A stretch of DNA of 64,000 nucleotides from Martinezella rhizogenes (GCF_027460065.1 NZ_JAPYZZ010000008.1:62001-126000); one strand, 5' to 3'. Counted from the first letter of the stretch, positions 17,061-27,435 are shown. Translations and numbers: made by a program. The notes: generated by a model not told the origin, from the letters alone.

Positions 17061-19139
17061 TTACTCGACAAAAACCCGCACGCTCGAGGCGCGGCCATCG
17101 GCGTCAATCACCGTGAGCGTCGAAAACCCCTGCCCCTCCGGTCGCCATTCGCTGTTGCGGCGATGAGAGGCATCCGGCAAAGGCAAGCCGTTGGCGAGCC
17201 AGCGAAAGGGCGCGCGCCCGCCCTGCAGCTTCAGCACCAGCGGCGAAATGCCTGATTGGCTGGAGAGTTCCACCCGCGCGCCTTCCGGCGGATAGACGAT
17301 GCGCGGCGCGCTTTCGCGTCTGGAGGCGGAAAGCAGGCCGTTTGCAGTCGTTGTGAAGCGCCGCTGGTTGGCGGGAAGGTCGCTGACGGCGACGCGCGCA
17401 ATGCCGGAAGGTGCCGCAGGCATCGGCGTCACCGCCACGCCCGATTTCGCGAAAGCCTCGAACAGGATGGGAGCTGCCGTCGCATAACCGGCAATGCCTG
17501 GCACCGCACCATTATCGGCGCGGCCGACCCAGACGCCGATCACATGCCGCCCGTCATAGCCCACCGACCACGCGTCGCGATAACCATAGCTGGTGCCGGT
17601 CTTGTAGGCGATGCCGCGCTGTTTCATGCCAAGCGGCGGCAGCACGCCGGAGAGTATGTCGGTGACGTTCCAGATCGCGGCATCGGAAAACAGCCGGTCA
17701 CCCTCCAGCCGTTCCGGGACGGCGCGGACACCGTCTCCGAGCCGCACGGGATCACCGCTGCCGGCAAGCCCGGCGTAAAGCTGCACCAGATCGACCAGAG
17801 AAATGCCGGCACCGCCGAGCGCAATGGCAAGCCCCGGCGCTTCATTGGCCGGAAGCACCAGTTTTACGCCCGCCCGCCGGAACCGCACCATCAGTGCCGA
17901 GGGGCTGACGGCATCAAGCAGCTTGACAGCCGGCACGTTGAGCGACAGTTGCAACGCCTGACGGATGCTGACATCGCCCTGATAATGCATGTCGAAATTG
18001 CGCGGCCGGTAGCCGGAAAAATCAGCCGGACGATCCTCGATGATGGTCTCCTGCCCGACAAGACCGTCTTCAAACGCAAGGCCGTAAATGAACGGCTTGA
18101 GGGTGGAGCCCGGCGAGCGCACGGCCCGGCTCATCTCCACGAAACCGCGCCTTGCCGTATCGAGATAATCCGCAGAACCGACCTCTGCCAGAATATCGCC
18201 GGTTTGAGCATCGGCCATGACTATGGCGACGGAAACCTTGTCGCCCAGCTTTTCCGCGGCATGGCGGGCAACGCCCTCCAGTTCCCGCTGGATCGGCAAT
18301 CTCAGCGTCGAACGTGCCTCAGCGGCATTTTGGAATTTCGCGCGCGCCGCAACCGCCATATGTGGCGCATAGGACGGCAGGTCTCGCCGGTTGACCGGCA
18401 CCACCGCCGATGCGGCCCGCTCCGCCTCTCCTTCACCCACCACACGCTCCACGGCAAGCCGTTGCAGCACCCGCTCGCGCGCCTGTTTCGCCGCCTCCGG
18501 AAAACGGTCCGGACGGCGTTTTTCCGGCAATTGCGGCAGCGCCACCAGAAGGGCGGCCTCGGCCGTGTCCAGCCGGCCCGGTTCCTTGCCGAACCAGGCA
18601 AAGCTTGCGGCTCTGACGCCTTCGAGATTGCCGCCATAGGGGGCAATATTGAGATAAAGATCGAGAATCTCGGCCTTATCCAGCCGTCTCTCTATCTGGA
18701 ACGCGCGCGCAGCCTGCAGGAACTTGGCCGAAAAAGATCGGTCGGCGCGCGGCTCGATCAGCCGCGCCACCTGCATGGACAGCGTCGAGGCGCCGGAGAC
18801 GATCCGGCCGTTGCTGGCCAATTGCCAGGCGGAGCGCAAAAGCGCCCAGGGGTCGACGCCGTGATGATCGTAAAAGCGCTGGTCTTCATAAGCGACCAGC
18901 ATGCGCAGGAATTGCGGATCGACCTCCGCAGCCGTGGTCTTCAGCCGCCAGCGGCCATCCGGTGTTGCGAAGGCGCGCAACAGCTTTCCATCGCGGTCCA
19001 GCACCTCGAAGGATCGCTGCTGTGCAGCCTCCAGCGGTGGCGGATAGGCCTTGTCGAGCGCATCAAGACCAAAGGCCGCGCCGCCGATAAGCAGCGCGGC
19101 CGTAACGATGCCGACGATAACAGCCTTTTTCCGCCTCAT
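17061..19139 (-). CDS. pbpC: Penicillin-binding protein 1C
   Basis: 692 aa bifunctional peptidoglycan synthase. A short N-terminal membrane anchor (VIVGIVTAALLIGGAAFGL) is followed by a GT51 glycosyltransferase domain (EDQRFYDHHGVDPWALLR with the catalytic Glu, GASTLSMQVARL), then a transpeptidase domain with S-x-x-K (SPGSTLKPF), SLN (LSLNVPAVK) and KTG (AYKTGTSYGYRDAW), and a C-terminal BiPBP_C-type beta domain. Its ATG overlaps the stop of the upstream alpha-2-macroglobulin gene (ATGA), the known partnership of PBP1c with such proteins. Convergent with the FecR-like gene, 64 nt apart. Confidence 0.96.
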   Translation of the reverse strand: MRRKKAVIVGIVTAALLIGGAAFGLDALDKAYPPPLEAAQQRSFEVLDRDGKLLRAFATPDGRWRLKTTAAEVDPQFLRMLVAYEDQRFYDHHGVDPWALLRSAWQLASNGRIVSGASTLSMQVARLIEPRADRSFSAKFLQAARAFQIERRLDKAEILDLYLNIAPYGGNLEGVRAASFAWFGKEPGRLDTAEAALLVALPQLPEKRRPDRFPEAAKQARERVLQRLAVERVVGEGEAERAASAVVPVNRRDLPSYAPHMAVAARAKFQNAAEARSTLRLPIQRELEGVARHAAEKLGDKVSVAIVMADAQTGDILAEVGSADYLDTARRGFVEMSRAVRSPGSTLKPFIYGLAFEDGLVGQETIIEDRPADFSGYRPRNFDMHYQGDVSIRQALQLSLNVPAVKLLDAVSPSALMVRFRRAGVKLVLPANEAPGLAIALGGAGISLVDLVQLYAGLAGSGDPVRLGDGVRAVPERLEGDRLFSDAAIWNVTDILSGVLPPLGMKQRGIAYKTGTSYGYRDAWSVGYDGRHVIGVWVGRADNGAVPGIAGYATAAPILFEAFAKSGVAVTPMPAAPSGIARVAVSDLPANQRRFTTTANGLLSASRRESAPRIVYPPEGARVELSSQSGISPLVLKLQGGRAPFRWLANGLPLPDASHRRNSEWRPEGQGFSTLTVIDADGRASSVRVFVE

Positions 19140-22100
19140 GGGGTTGCCGAACGCACCTCCATGCGGCCGGTTGCCGTGCGGGCGGCAAATTGCGGCCGGT
19201 ACATATCTTCAACCGAGGCTGCCGGATGATCATAGGTGCCCGGGGTGACGGCGCGAACCACATAAGCGAGCGCAATCTCCGAACTGTCACCGGCCGAGCG
19301 GTCGAAGGCCGCGACGAAACGGTCGTAGCGGAATTCGGTATGTGCCGCTTCCGTTTCCGGCAACCAGTCGAAATTCGACAGTTGCGCAGAATTGACGAGG
19401 CTCGGATTGTCGATTTCAAAGCCGGAGGGCAAGAGATCCGTCACCAGAATGCGCGACTGCCAGTTATTCTGCGGCACCACATTCAGCACCACCACATAAC
19501 GCTCGTTCTGCGTGACCTCGCTCGGGTTCACTTCCTCGCCATCCATGGAATAATAGGTGCGGGTGATGGTGAAGCCCTCGCCACCGGCGGCAAGCGGCTG
19601 CGCCGGCGGCGCAACCGTGGTGACAACAGCCGTAACCGGATCGGCAGAGGCATTGGCGATCTTCAAGGGTGCGGCCAGCAACTCGTCACCGCTCATTCGC
19701 TTGCCAAAACCGCCGGTCTGCAAGTCACCGTTCACATCGAGGCGGATGGCCTTGTCCTCGCCTTTGACGGCGCGGGCGGCAAGCAGCATCCAGGCCTGTT
19801 CCTGCGTGCTGGTATAGGGCTTCTTTTCCCATTCCTTCGCCACGGCACCGGCAAGCTGCGGCACGACAGCCGGAACCGGGCGGCTTTCGGCCGCCAGCGC
19901 CAGCGTCGCCGCACCATCGCGCAGCGCAGAGCCATAATCTGCACGCGCGAGACTGACATTGGTGGCACGGCTTGCCATATCGAGCGAGGCGCCGAACACG
20001 CTCTTCGAACGGGCCTGATCGCCATAAAGCGAAAGGGCCGCGGCAACCTGCGCCTTGGCAAGCGGAGTCGGGAAATCGGCAAGCGCCGTATCCGCGTAAT
20101 AACGCAGATCGTTGATCGCCGCCTTGCGGTTGCGCGCCAGCACGTAAAGCGAATAGGCGATCTCGTTGCCGCGATCCTTGACATTGCTGTCATAGGAAAG
20201 GCCGTTCTGCAGGTTGTTCAGCGCCTGCACCATGGCGGCTTCGGGAACATCGTAACTCTGCTCGCGGGCGCGGGTCAGGAAGTCGGTGATATAGGCATCG
20301 AGCCACAGATCGCCGTAACCCGGCGACCAGAGGCCGAAGCTGCCCGAACTCGACTGGAAGGACAGCACGCGGTAGATCGCCTCCTGCACCCGCTTGCGGG
20401 TATCCGGGTCCTCGGCCATGCCGCTATCCTTCGTTAGTTCCGAGACGTAGAGCAGCGGCAAAGCCCGGCTCGTGGTCTGTTCGGCGCAGCCGTAGGGGTA
20501 TTTATCCAGCATCATCACCAGCGCCGGAATATCGAAGGCCGGCGAGCGCGTGACGTTGACCGCGACGGAAGACCCCAGCAGCATGCTGTCGGCCAACAGA
20601 TCGCCATTGATCGTCAGGCTGCTATTGGGCGCAATCTTGATTTCACGCCGCGTCGTGACCGGCAGAACGGCCGGGCGTACCGGAACATTCAGGACCTGCT
20701 CCAGCGAGATACCTGATGCGTTGGAGACCTTGATGGTGATCGCTCCATTGCCGGGCTGTTCGCCCGTCAGCGGAACGGTCAGCGACGATTTACCGCCCTT
20801 TTGAAGCGCCAATGTCTGCGACATCTCGCCCTGATCAACCGTCAAGGCCGTGTTGCTTGTCACGTCCAGCCGGTAATCGCCGGCCTCGCCATCGGTATTG
20901 GCGATATCGAGGCGCAATTGCGAGACATCGCCGGGTGCGAGGAATTTCGGCGCGCTGGCGATGACCACGACGGGATCACGGATGATGGCATCGGAGACCG
21001 CATGGCCGACACCCGTCTTCGTCCAGGCCACAGCCATGATGCGGGCCGTGCCGTTGAACTGCGGAATATCGAAGCTGATCGTCGCCTTGCCGTCACCGTC
21101 GAGTTCGACCGGTCCGGCAAAGAAGGCCACCAGCTTTTCGGTGGGCGGGCTGCCCTGAAGGGCCGCTCCTGCGCCATCACCGCCGGTGCGCAACCGGCCG
21201 GTGGCGCCAAGCGAACCGTCGATCAGGCGGCCATAGAGGTCGCGGATTTCCAGCCCCAGCCGGCGCTGGCCGAAATACCATTCATCCGGCTTTGGCGGCT
21301 CGTAGCGGGTGAGGTTCAGAATGCCGACATCCACCGCCGCAACGATGGCATAGGCTTTTTCGCCGACGCCAGCACCCGCAACGGTGATCGGAATTTCAAG
21401 CGGTTGGCGCGGCAGCGTCTTCTGTGGCGCGCCGAGGGTGACGGCAAGCTTGCGCTCGGCCGGATCGACGGCAAGCCACTTGATGCCGATAGCGCGCATC
21501 GGCATGCGGCTTTCCTGCGCATCACCGGGACGGAACAACGTGGCCGTCACATAAGCGCCCGCACCCCATTCCTCGGTGACCGGAATGTCGATCTCGCCGC
21601 CATCCGCGCCGATCTCGGCATTCTGAACGGAAATCAGCTTCTCGGAACCTGACGTGATCATCAGTTCGCCGGCAAAACGGGAGGAAATCTTGAGTTTGGC
21701 CGTATCGCCGATCTCGTAGCTCTGTTTGTCCAGCGCGATTTCCAGCGCATCCGGCGTTTCCGTCGAGCTTGCCTCGACGTAGAAACCGGCATCAAATTCA
21801 ACGCTGGAAACCGGCGCGCCATTGCCGGCGCCCTCCACTTCCAGCCGATAGCGGCCCCAGGTGACGGGAACGGAAATCTCGCCGCCATTGGCATCGACGG
21901 ACAGGGTGCCGGTTTCCTGCTGCTTGGTATATTCCACCGGCTCGTAACGCCAGGAATTGCCCTGACGATACCATTGATAGTTTCGCTCGACCTTGATGAG
22001 CTTCCAGGTAAGACCGTTCATTGCCTGCTTCGCGCCATCGGCGCTGACGCCAATGATGTGGAAACGACCAACGGAATTTTGAGCGAGATCGCCGGAGAAT

Positions 22101-24592
22101 TGCGGCTTGATGCCGATGACAGGTGCTTCCGCCTTGATGGGCAACGTCAGCGAGCGCTCGACGGCACGGCCGCCGGCCTCCTGCATGCGCACGGTGATGT
22201 TGGCCGAAAGAAGCTGGGTGGTGGAGGGCAGATCGGTCAGATCAACGTTGAAACTTGCTTTGCCCTCTTCGTCGAGAACAGGCAGATCGGCAAGCGTGGT
22301 GCGGTTTTCCTCTTCGCTTTCCTCATCCGCCAGACCGAAGAAATAACCCTCGAAATCGGCATTCGTGCGAGTCGGCTTGATCGCAATCTCGCCTTCCAGC
22401 GTCAGCCCGGCAGCGGGCGCGCCGTAGAGGTAACGGCCATCGACATCGATTGCCGTTTCCGCGCCCGGGTCGATCTGTTTTGCCTTGCTCGAAAGGTCGA
22501 ACTCGGTGCGGTCAGGCACGAAATCGTCAACGAGGAAGCTCTTTTCGCTGATGGCAGCCGTCTTCGGATCGGTATGGATGCGCAGCGTCCAGGTGCCGCG
22601 CATGGCATTTGCCTGCAGCGGCAGATCGACCGCATGGCCGCCAAGCGCCTTGCCGTCGCTGACGAAGCGCCGGTCTTCCACGCCATCCGGACGCGAGAAG
22701 ATGAAGGTGAGCGGTAGATCCTCGATTGCCTTGCCATCGACATCACGGGCAAGCGCTGCGGCATGCACGGTCTCGCCAGCGCGGTAGATGCCGCGTTCCG
22801 TCCAGCTGAACACGTCGATGGCACCGGGTGCTGCACGTCCCGTCACGCCACGGTCTGAGAGGTCGAAGCCGGCGCGGGTCATGTCGAGGAAGACGTAGTC
22901 CTTGTCGCCATTGCGCGCGGTCAGGATTGCCGGCGCCTGCGCAGCGGTGCCGCGCATTAGGCCAGCCGAGAACACCGCACGGCCATCCGCGTCGGTCTTT
23001 GCCGTGCCCAGCACCTCGTTATTCTTGGCAAGCAGCTGCAAATCCACATCCGCAAGCGGCTTGGCGCTGCCAAGGGCGCGGACGAAGACATTCAGGCCGT
23101 CGGTGCCGGCATAGGTCGTGATGCCGGTATCGGAGACCAGGAACCATTGCGTGGCGCGCGAATCCCATGTTTCCGGTGCCGTGCCCGGCGGAACGGCGGT
23201 CAGCACATAGATGCCGGGTTTGCGCTCCGGCAGGGCCTCATCCACCGGGAAGCTCGTCACCACATCCTTGTTGAGATCAGGCTTGATCTCGATCGAGCCC
23301 TGCCAGACAAGCTCACCGATCTCGTTTTCGATACGGTCGGCATTGTAGCCGTCCATCTGCGTCAGGAACTGCGAATTGGAAAGAAGCGAGGTGATGTTAC
23401 GGTCGCCAACGCGATAGAGCTTCAGGTCGGCCTTGTCGGCATTAACCGAGACGATGGGGATGCCACGACGCGCGGTGCCCGGCAGCACGAAATTCTCACC
23501 CGTAAAGCGCACGGTCGCGGCGCGGTCGCGCACGTAAATATCCAGATTGACCTGCTTTTCCAGCGGCTCTTCCACCGAGGACGGCAGGCCGGCGCGAAAC
23601 GCGATCTTGTAACGCTGGCCATGGGTCAGGCCTTCGACACATATCTCGCTGCCCTTCGCTTCGATGGCCTTGGGGGCCGCCCCATCCAGCGTGATGAAGG
23701 AGGAATAATCGACGCCATTCTTCACCAGCGGTTCAGAAAACTGCACGCAGGCGCGCGGGCTGACGCTATCCGTATCCACCGTGTTGTTGATGACACGGAA
23801 GCCCTGGCGGGTGCGTAGATCGGCATAGGCCGCTTTTGTCTGTGCATCGTCGGTGAGCGCGAGGCTCTCCTTATAGGCATTGAGTGCCGCGCGATAATTC
23901 TGGGTTCTCTCAAAAGACTTCGCCAGCCGGTTCAGGGCCTCGGTGCGGGCGCTGACCGTGCGGCTCAGCTGATAGGCATTGATGGCGGCAGACGCCGCCT
24001 GCCCTGCAATCGAATAATTATCAGTAACCTGCGCTGCTTTTTCCGATAGTTCCGCCCAGAGCGCACCATCATCAGGCGTGATTGCAAGGGCCGCCTTGTA
24101 CGTCGCGACCGCATCAGGAATATTGCCGGAAGCCACTTGCTGCCGCGCCGTTTCGACCAGCGCTTCGACACCCTGCCCGGTCTCACCGTCAGTTGCCGCA
24201 AGGCCGGATTTCAGCCGGCGCGCTTCCTGCTGCAGACTGTCGGTGACGAAGGACAGGCGCTGCGGTGCGCCGATATCGGCCTCCGTCGCCACTTCCACGA
24301 TCTTGCCGGCAACAGCGCCGGGGAAGGCGTTCAGCTGATTGAAATCGGATTTGAGGAAGCACCATTTCACCTTGGGATTGTAGGTGAAGGCCTTGCAGGC
24401 TGCGTCGCCCACGCAAATCTCGCCGCATTGCTCCAGCGAGACATTCTGCTCCGTCCGAAGATCGAAGCCGAAATAATCGCCGTTCTGGGTGGTTACCACC
24501 TTGCGCGAAGGTTCTGCTGCCGTGGCTGGAAGAAAAATGAAGGCGGCAGAGACCGCAACCAACGAGACCCGGACAAGAGCGCGCAACGACAT
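19136..24592 (-). CDS. Bacterial alpha-2-macroglobulin family protein with N-terminal PAN/apple-like domain
   Basis: 1818 aa from ATG 24592, chosen for GGGGAG seven bases upstream and an immediate signal peptide (LVAVSAAFIFLPATAAE); longer starts at 24616 and 24643 lack this. Residues about 25-80 form a cysteine-rich PAN/apple-like module (EQCGEICVGDAACKAFTYNP, KWCFLKSDF). Macroglobulin-like beta domains follow, and a thioester motif GCAEQTTS sits near residue 1367, inside the alpha-helical complement-like region. There is no lipobox, so it is probably periplasmic. Such proteins trap attacking proteases through the thioester and protect the cell wall machinery. The adjoining, overlapping pbpC supports this. 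Confidence 0.94.
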   Translation of the reverse strand: MSLRALVRVSLVAVSAAFIFLPATAAEPSRKVVTTQNGDYFGFDLRTEQNVSLEQCGEICVGDAACKAFTYNPKVKWCFLKSDFNQLNAFPGAVAGKIVEVATEADIGAPQRLSFVTDSLQQEARRLKSGLAATDGETGQGVEALVETARQQVASGNIPDAVATYKAALAITPDDGALWAELSEKAAQVTDNYSIAGQAASAAINAYQLSRTVSARTEALNRLAKSFERTQNYRAALNAYKESLALTDDAQTKAAYADLRTRQGFRVINNTVDTDSVSPRACVQFSEPLVKNGVDYSSFITLDGAAPKAIEAKGSEICVEGLTHGQRYKIAFRAGLPSSVEEPLEKQVNLDIYVRDRAATVRFTGENFVLPGTARRGIPIVSVNADKADLKLYRVGDRNITSLLSNSQFLTQMDGYNADRIENEIGELVWQGSIEIKPDLNKDVVTSFPVDEALPERKPGIYVLTAVPPGTAPETWDSRATQWFLVSDTGITTYAGTDGLNVFVRALGSAKPLADVDLQLLAKNNEVLGTAKTDADGRAVFSAGLMRGTAAQAPAILTARNGDKDYVFLDMTRAGFDLSDRGVTGRAAPGAIDVFSWTERGIYRAGETVHAAALARDVDGKAIEDLPLTFIFSRPDGVEDRRFVSDGKALGGHAVDLPLQANAMRGTWTLRIHTDPKTAAISEKSFLVDDFVPDRTEFDLSSKAKQIDPGAETAIDVDGRYLYGAPAAGLTLEGEIAIKPTRTNADFEGYFFGLADEESEEENRTTLADLPVLDEEGKASFNVDLTDLPSTTQLLSANITVRMQEAGGRAVERSLTLPIKAEAPVIGIKPQFSGDLAQNSVGRFHIIGVSADGAKQAMNGLTWKLIKVERNYQWYRQGNSWRYEPVEYTKQQETGTLSVDANGGEISVPVTWGRYRLEVEGAGNGAPVSSVEFDAGFYVEASSTETPDALEIALDKQSYEIGDTAKLKISSRFAGELMITSGSEKLISVQNAEIGADGGEIDIPVTEEWGAGAYVTATLFRPGDAQESRMPMRAIGIKWLAVDPAERKLAVTLGAPQKTLPRQPLEIPITVAGAGVGEKAYAIVAAVDVGILNLTRYEPPKPDEWYFGQRRLGLEIRDLYGRLIDGSLGATGRLRTGGDGAGAALQGSPPTEKLVAFFAGPVELDGDGKATISFDIPQFNGTARIMAVAWTKTGVGHAVSDAIIRDPVVVIASAPKFLAPGDVSQLRLDIANTDGEAGDYRLDVTSNTALTVDQGEMSQTLALQKGGKSSLTVPLTGEQPGNGAITIKVSNASGISLEQVLNVPVRPAVLPVTTRREIKIAPNSSLTINGDLLADSMLLGSSVAVNVTRSPAFDIPALVMMLDKYPYGCAEQTTSRALPLLYVSELTKDSGMAEDPDTRKRVQEAIYRVLSFQSSSGSFGLWSPGYGDLWLDAYITDFLTRAREQSYDVPEAAMVQALNNLQNGLSYDSNVKDRGNEIAYSLYVLARNRKAAINDLRYYADTALADFPTPLAKAQVAAALSLYGDQARSKSVFGASLDMASRATNVSLARADYGSALRDGAATLALAAESRPVPAVVPQLAGAVAKEWEKKPYTSTQEQAWMLLAARAVKGEDKAIRLDVNGDLQTGGFGKRMSGDELLAAPLKIANASADPVTAVVTTVAPPAQPLAAGGEGFTITRTYYSMDGEEVNPSEVTQNERYVVVLNVVPQNNWQSRILVTDLLPSGFEIDNPSLVNSAQLSNFDWLPETEAAHTEFRYDRFVAAFDRSAGDSSEIALAYVVRAVTPGTYDHPAASVEDMYRPQFAARTATGRMEVRSATP

Positions 24593-24711
24593 CAGTATTC
24601 TCCCCGCAACAGACATGTCGGGCGGGACTCTGGTCAAATCCACGCATGGTTGTCAACGCATCTTCGTCAATTCGCGACATGACAATCTGTGGAGAGCGGA
24701 AGAAGGGGAGA

Positions 24712-24900
24712 CTAGTCTTCTATTTTGCGCGCTTCCGAAATCAGCATGATCGGCACGCCGTCACGGATCGGATAGGCGAGCCTCGCGCTTTCGGAGATGA
24801 GCTCGTTGTGGGTCCGGTCATAAGAAAGACGGCCCTTCGTCAAAGGGCAGACCAAAAGCTCCAGCAGCTTCGGATCGACATTGCTCATCCTGTCGTCCAT
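24712..24900 (-). CDS. Trm112-family small protein
   Basis: 62 aa. Core [22 protein letters not shown], then [20 protein letters not shown], the standard Trm112/YcaR pattern. Only one cysteine of the possible zinc site is present, as in many proteobacterial members. ATG 24900 is used ([10 protein letters not shown]); ATG 24888 is also possible. It starts 10 nt after the LON-domain gene stop and is probably co-transcribed with it. Known members act as partners of methyltransferases or are of unknown role. Confidence 0.88.
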   Translation of the reverse strand: MDDRMSNVDPKLLELLVCPLTKGRLSYDRTHNELISESARLAYPIRDGVPIMLISEARKIED

Positions 24901-24910
24901 GGCGGCGATC

Positions 24911-25582
24911 CTATTGCAGCACGGTGCCGCCCTCGCCCGAACCCTGGGCAAGAACGATCTCGGTGATGGCGATCAATGTTTCGGCCCGCGTCTTCAGATC
25001 AGGCGCTTCCAGCAGCGCCTGTTTTTCGGCCGGTCCGAAAGGAGACATCATGGAAAGCGAATTGACGAGAACGCGATTGCCCGCCCTCTCGACACTTTCC
25101 CAATCCGCCTCCAGCTGATTGGCATCCAGAAACGATCGGAATACCCGCAGCAGATTCTCGCGGTCCACAGCCTCCTCGTCATATTCGCCGGTAAGATCGG
25201 CGATGAAAGGCGCGTGCCGGAAGCTGCGATAGGGTTCGCTGGCAGCGACCTCCTCCAGCAGGCGGAAGCGGCAGACACCGGTGAGCGAGATGATGTAACG
25301 GCCATCCCCCGTCTCGGAAAAGGAGGTGATGCGGCCGAGGCAACCGACTGCACTCAGAGGTCCGCCTTCAATCCCCGCCTCGATGACATGAAGGGCCGGC
25401 TGCACCATGCCGATGAGACGATGGCTCGCCAGTGCCGTGTCGATCATGGCGAGATAGCGCGGCTCGAAAATATTCAGCGGAAGATGGCCTTCCGGCAGAA
25501 GCAGCGCGCCCGGCAATGGAAAGACCGGCACGGTTTCCGGCAGATCGTCATTCTTCACATATCTCGCATTTCCGACATGCAT
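24911..25582 (-). CDS. LON N-terminal-domain protein (no protease domain)
   Basis: 223 aa. [26 protein letters not shown] is the opening of the LON substrate-binding domain (bases for 20 residues only are cited: [20 protein letters not shown]). The ATPase and Ser-Lys protease domains of Lon are absent, so it is a stand-alone LON-domain protein common in alphaproteobacteria. ATG 25582 has AGGGGG nine bases upstream; the longer GTG start at 25603 is less likely. It sits in the run thioredoxin-TPR, LON, Trm112. The function of the family is not firmly known. Confidence 0.9.
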   Translation of the reverse strand: MHVGNARYVKNDDLPETVPVFPLPGALLLPEGHLPLNIFEPRYLAMIDTALASHRLIGMVQPALHVIEAGIEGGPLSAVGCLGRITSFSETGDGRYIISLTGVCRFRLLEEVAASEPYRSFRHAPFIADLTGEYDEEAVDRENLLRVFRSFLDANQLEADWESVERAGNRVLVNSLSMMSPFGPAEKQALLEAPDLKTRAETLIAITEIVLAQGSGEGGTVLQ

Positions 25583-25650
25583 GGGATCAAGCCCCCTGTT
25601 CACTGCTGCCCGGTCGGCGGCTCAGCCGCCACGGTCGGGATATGCCCGCA

Positions 25651-26619
25651 TTACGAAAACAGTATCGCCGAAAGCTTCCTGCGACCGGCAACACTTGCCG
25701 GATCCTTGAAGCCCCAAGCCTCGAAAAATTCCAGAAGCTGGCGGCGGGCGCCATCGTCATCAAAGGTCCGGTCCTTGCGCATGACGTAAAGCAGATGGTC
25801 CGCCGCCTCGTCACGCCGCCCCTGTGCGTTCAGCACCTTGGCGAGTTTCACCCGTGCCTCGTGATGGTCAGGATTTTGCGCGAGATCCTGCTCAAGTGCG
25901 ACAGGGTCACCTATTTTACGAGCTTCTTCATATTGCGCGATCTTCTTCGACACGAGCTGAATGCCCGCATCGTCATTGAGTTCGGCAGGAAGGGAGGAAA
26001 GCAATTCGCTGGCCCGCTCATATTGACCGGCGGCGATCATGCATTCGGCGATACCGGCAATCGCCGCGGGGTTTTCCGGATCGGCCTGCATGACGGCGCC
26101 GAAGAGCTGTGCCGCGCCATTAAAATCGCCATCGGCCAGAAGCTGCTTCGCCTCGGAGAGAGCCGCCTCGATCTCGGCTTTCGGATCACCGGCATCCGGG
26201 CCGGCGATCTTGTCGATGAACTGCCTGATCTGGCTTTCCGGCACAGCACCCATGAAACCATCCACCGGCCGGCCATCGGCAAAAGCGACGATGGCGGGAA
26301 TGGACTGTATGCCGAGCTGGCCGGGAATGGACGGGTGATCGTCAATATTCAGCTTCACGAGCTTCACGCGGCCATTCGCCTCGTTGATGACCTTTTCGAG
26401 CACCGGCGTCAGCTGCTTGCACGGGCCGCACCAGGGCGCCCAGAAGTCCACCAGAACCGGCTGGCGGCGCGACTCTTCGAGAACGTCCTTGGAAAACCCC
26501 GCCGTCGTGGTGTCCTTGATGTGGCCGGAGGCCGCACCGTTCAGCTCGCCATTATGATGCGCGCTTGCGGTCATCTGCCCGCCATAAGAACCGCCGTAGG
26601 GGTTATTCGTGTCGCTCAT
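25651..26619 (-). CDS. Thioredoxin-TPR protein (CnoX/YbbN-like)
   Basis: 322 aa from ATG 26619 (GGGAGA five bases upstream). Residues about 45-150 are a thioredoxin fold with active site FWAPWCGPCKQL and the cis-proline region (QSIPAIVAFADGRPV). The C-terminal half is helical, with TPR-like repeats (AKQLLADGDFNGAAQLF, KLAKVLNAQGRRDEAADHLL). This is the CnoX/YbbN architecture of a chaperone-like thioredoxin that cooperates with GroEL or DnaK. Here the CxxC is complete, unlike the SxxC of the E. coli protein, so redox activity is expected. Confidence 0.92.
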   Translation of the reverse strand: MSDTNNPYGGSYGGQMTASAHHNGELNGAASGHIKDTTTAGFSKDVLEESRRQPVLVDFWAPWCGPCKQLTPVLEKVINEANGRVKLVKLNIDDHPSIPGQLGIQSIPAIVAFADGRPVDGFMGAVPESQIRQFIDKIAGPDAGDPKAEIEAALSEAKQLLADGDFNGAAQLFGAVMQADPENPAAIAGIAECMIAAGQYERASELLSSLPAELNDDAGIQLVSKKIAQYEEARKIGDPVALEQDLAQNPDHHEARVKLAKVLNAQGRRDEAADHLLYVMRKDRTFDDDGARRQLLEFFEAWGFKDPASVAGRRKLSAILFS

Positions 26620-26672
26620 GCCGGTCTCCCGTAATCTCTGTCGCATGTCTCAGTTGAAGCAAAGATCGTATC

Positions 26673-27182
26673 TCACTCGCTGACTTTCAAGACAAGCGGT
26701 GCATGTCCGGTTGCCTCGAGAAAGCGAATGAGATCCTTGGACGCGATCGTTGTCGTCTGGTCGTTGGAAAGCGGATGGCCATTGACCAGCTCGTTTTCCA
26801 GGAGATCGCTATCGAGCACGAAAGTGACCTGTCTGGCCGTGTCGTTGATGGCTCCGAACACGGTGACGGAGCCCGGCACGACGCCCAGATATTCCAGCAT
26901 TTTTTCCGGCCTGCCGAAGGAGACGCGACTTGCTGCACCGATGGTCTTGTGGACGCTTTTGAGGTCCACGGTGGCATTTTCCTCGACGGTCAGAACAAAA
27001 TACTGGTCCTTCTTGTCCTTCACAAAGAGGTTCTTTGTATGACCGCCAGGAATGAGATCGCGCAGCGACTGGGATTCTGCGACGGTGAACACCGGCTCGT
27101 GCTGTTTCGTGGTGTGCGAAATGCCGAGATCGTCGAGAAACTCGAACAGCTCCGTTGCCGTCTTCCGGGAATTTTCCGTCAT
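26673..27182 (-). CDS. Prolyl-tRNA editing protein (YbaK/ProXp-ala / PrdX type)
   Basis: 169 aa single YbaK/aminoacyl-tRNA deacylase domain: HEPVFTVAESQSL, GGHTKNLFVKDKKDQYFVLT (conserved Lys), and a GAINDTARQVTFVLD segment. The free-standing form hydrolyses mischarged alanyl-tRNA(Pro) and protects proline codons. The N-terminal ELFEFLDDLGISHTT is typical of the PrdX subgroup. It is a single gene, 53 nt from the thioredoxin gene on the same strand. Confidence 0.9.
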   Translation of the reverse strand: MTENSRKTATELFEFLDDLGISHTTKQHEPVFTVAESQSLRDLIPGGHTKNLFVKDKKDQYFVLTVEENATVDLKSVHKTIGAASRVSFGRPEKMLEYLGVVPGSVTVFGAINDTARQVTFVLDSDLLENELVNGHPLSNDQTTTIASKDLIRFLEATGHAPLVLKVSE

Positions 27183-27435
27183 ATCCTGCCGCCTGCCTCC
27201 GCCGATTCCGTTATCGTTCTTTCCTGATTAAGGGGGCGACCGGCGCTTGGCAACGCAGGAAAAACCGGCGAAGTGAAAAATTATCAATCATTTCCGCCGC
27301 TTGTCGCATTTCCCAAAGAAATTTTCGCGTTTTTGTCATTTCCCTGTTGCATTCCAAAATCGATTGAGCGATATAGCGCCCGTCGCCGCTTGGCGGCCCA
27401 CGGTTCAGCGAACTACCCCGGACCGGTGGATTTGA

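Noticed and set aside
17256..19229. 657-codon + strand ORF opposite pbpC
   Set aside because: The pbpC protein is complete with all penicillin-binding motifs; the antisense frame is a by-product of GC-rich codon use and has no recognisable domain.
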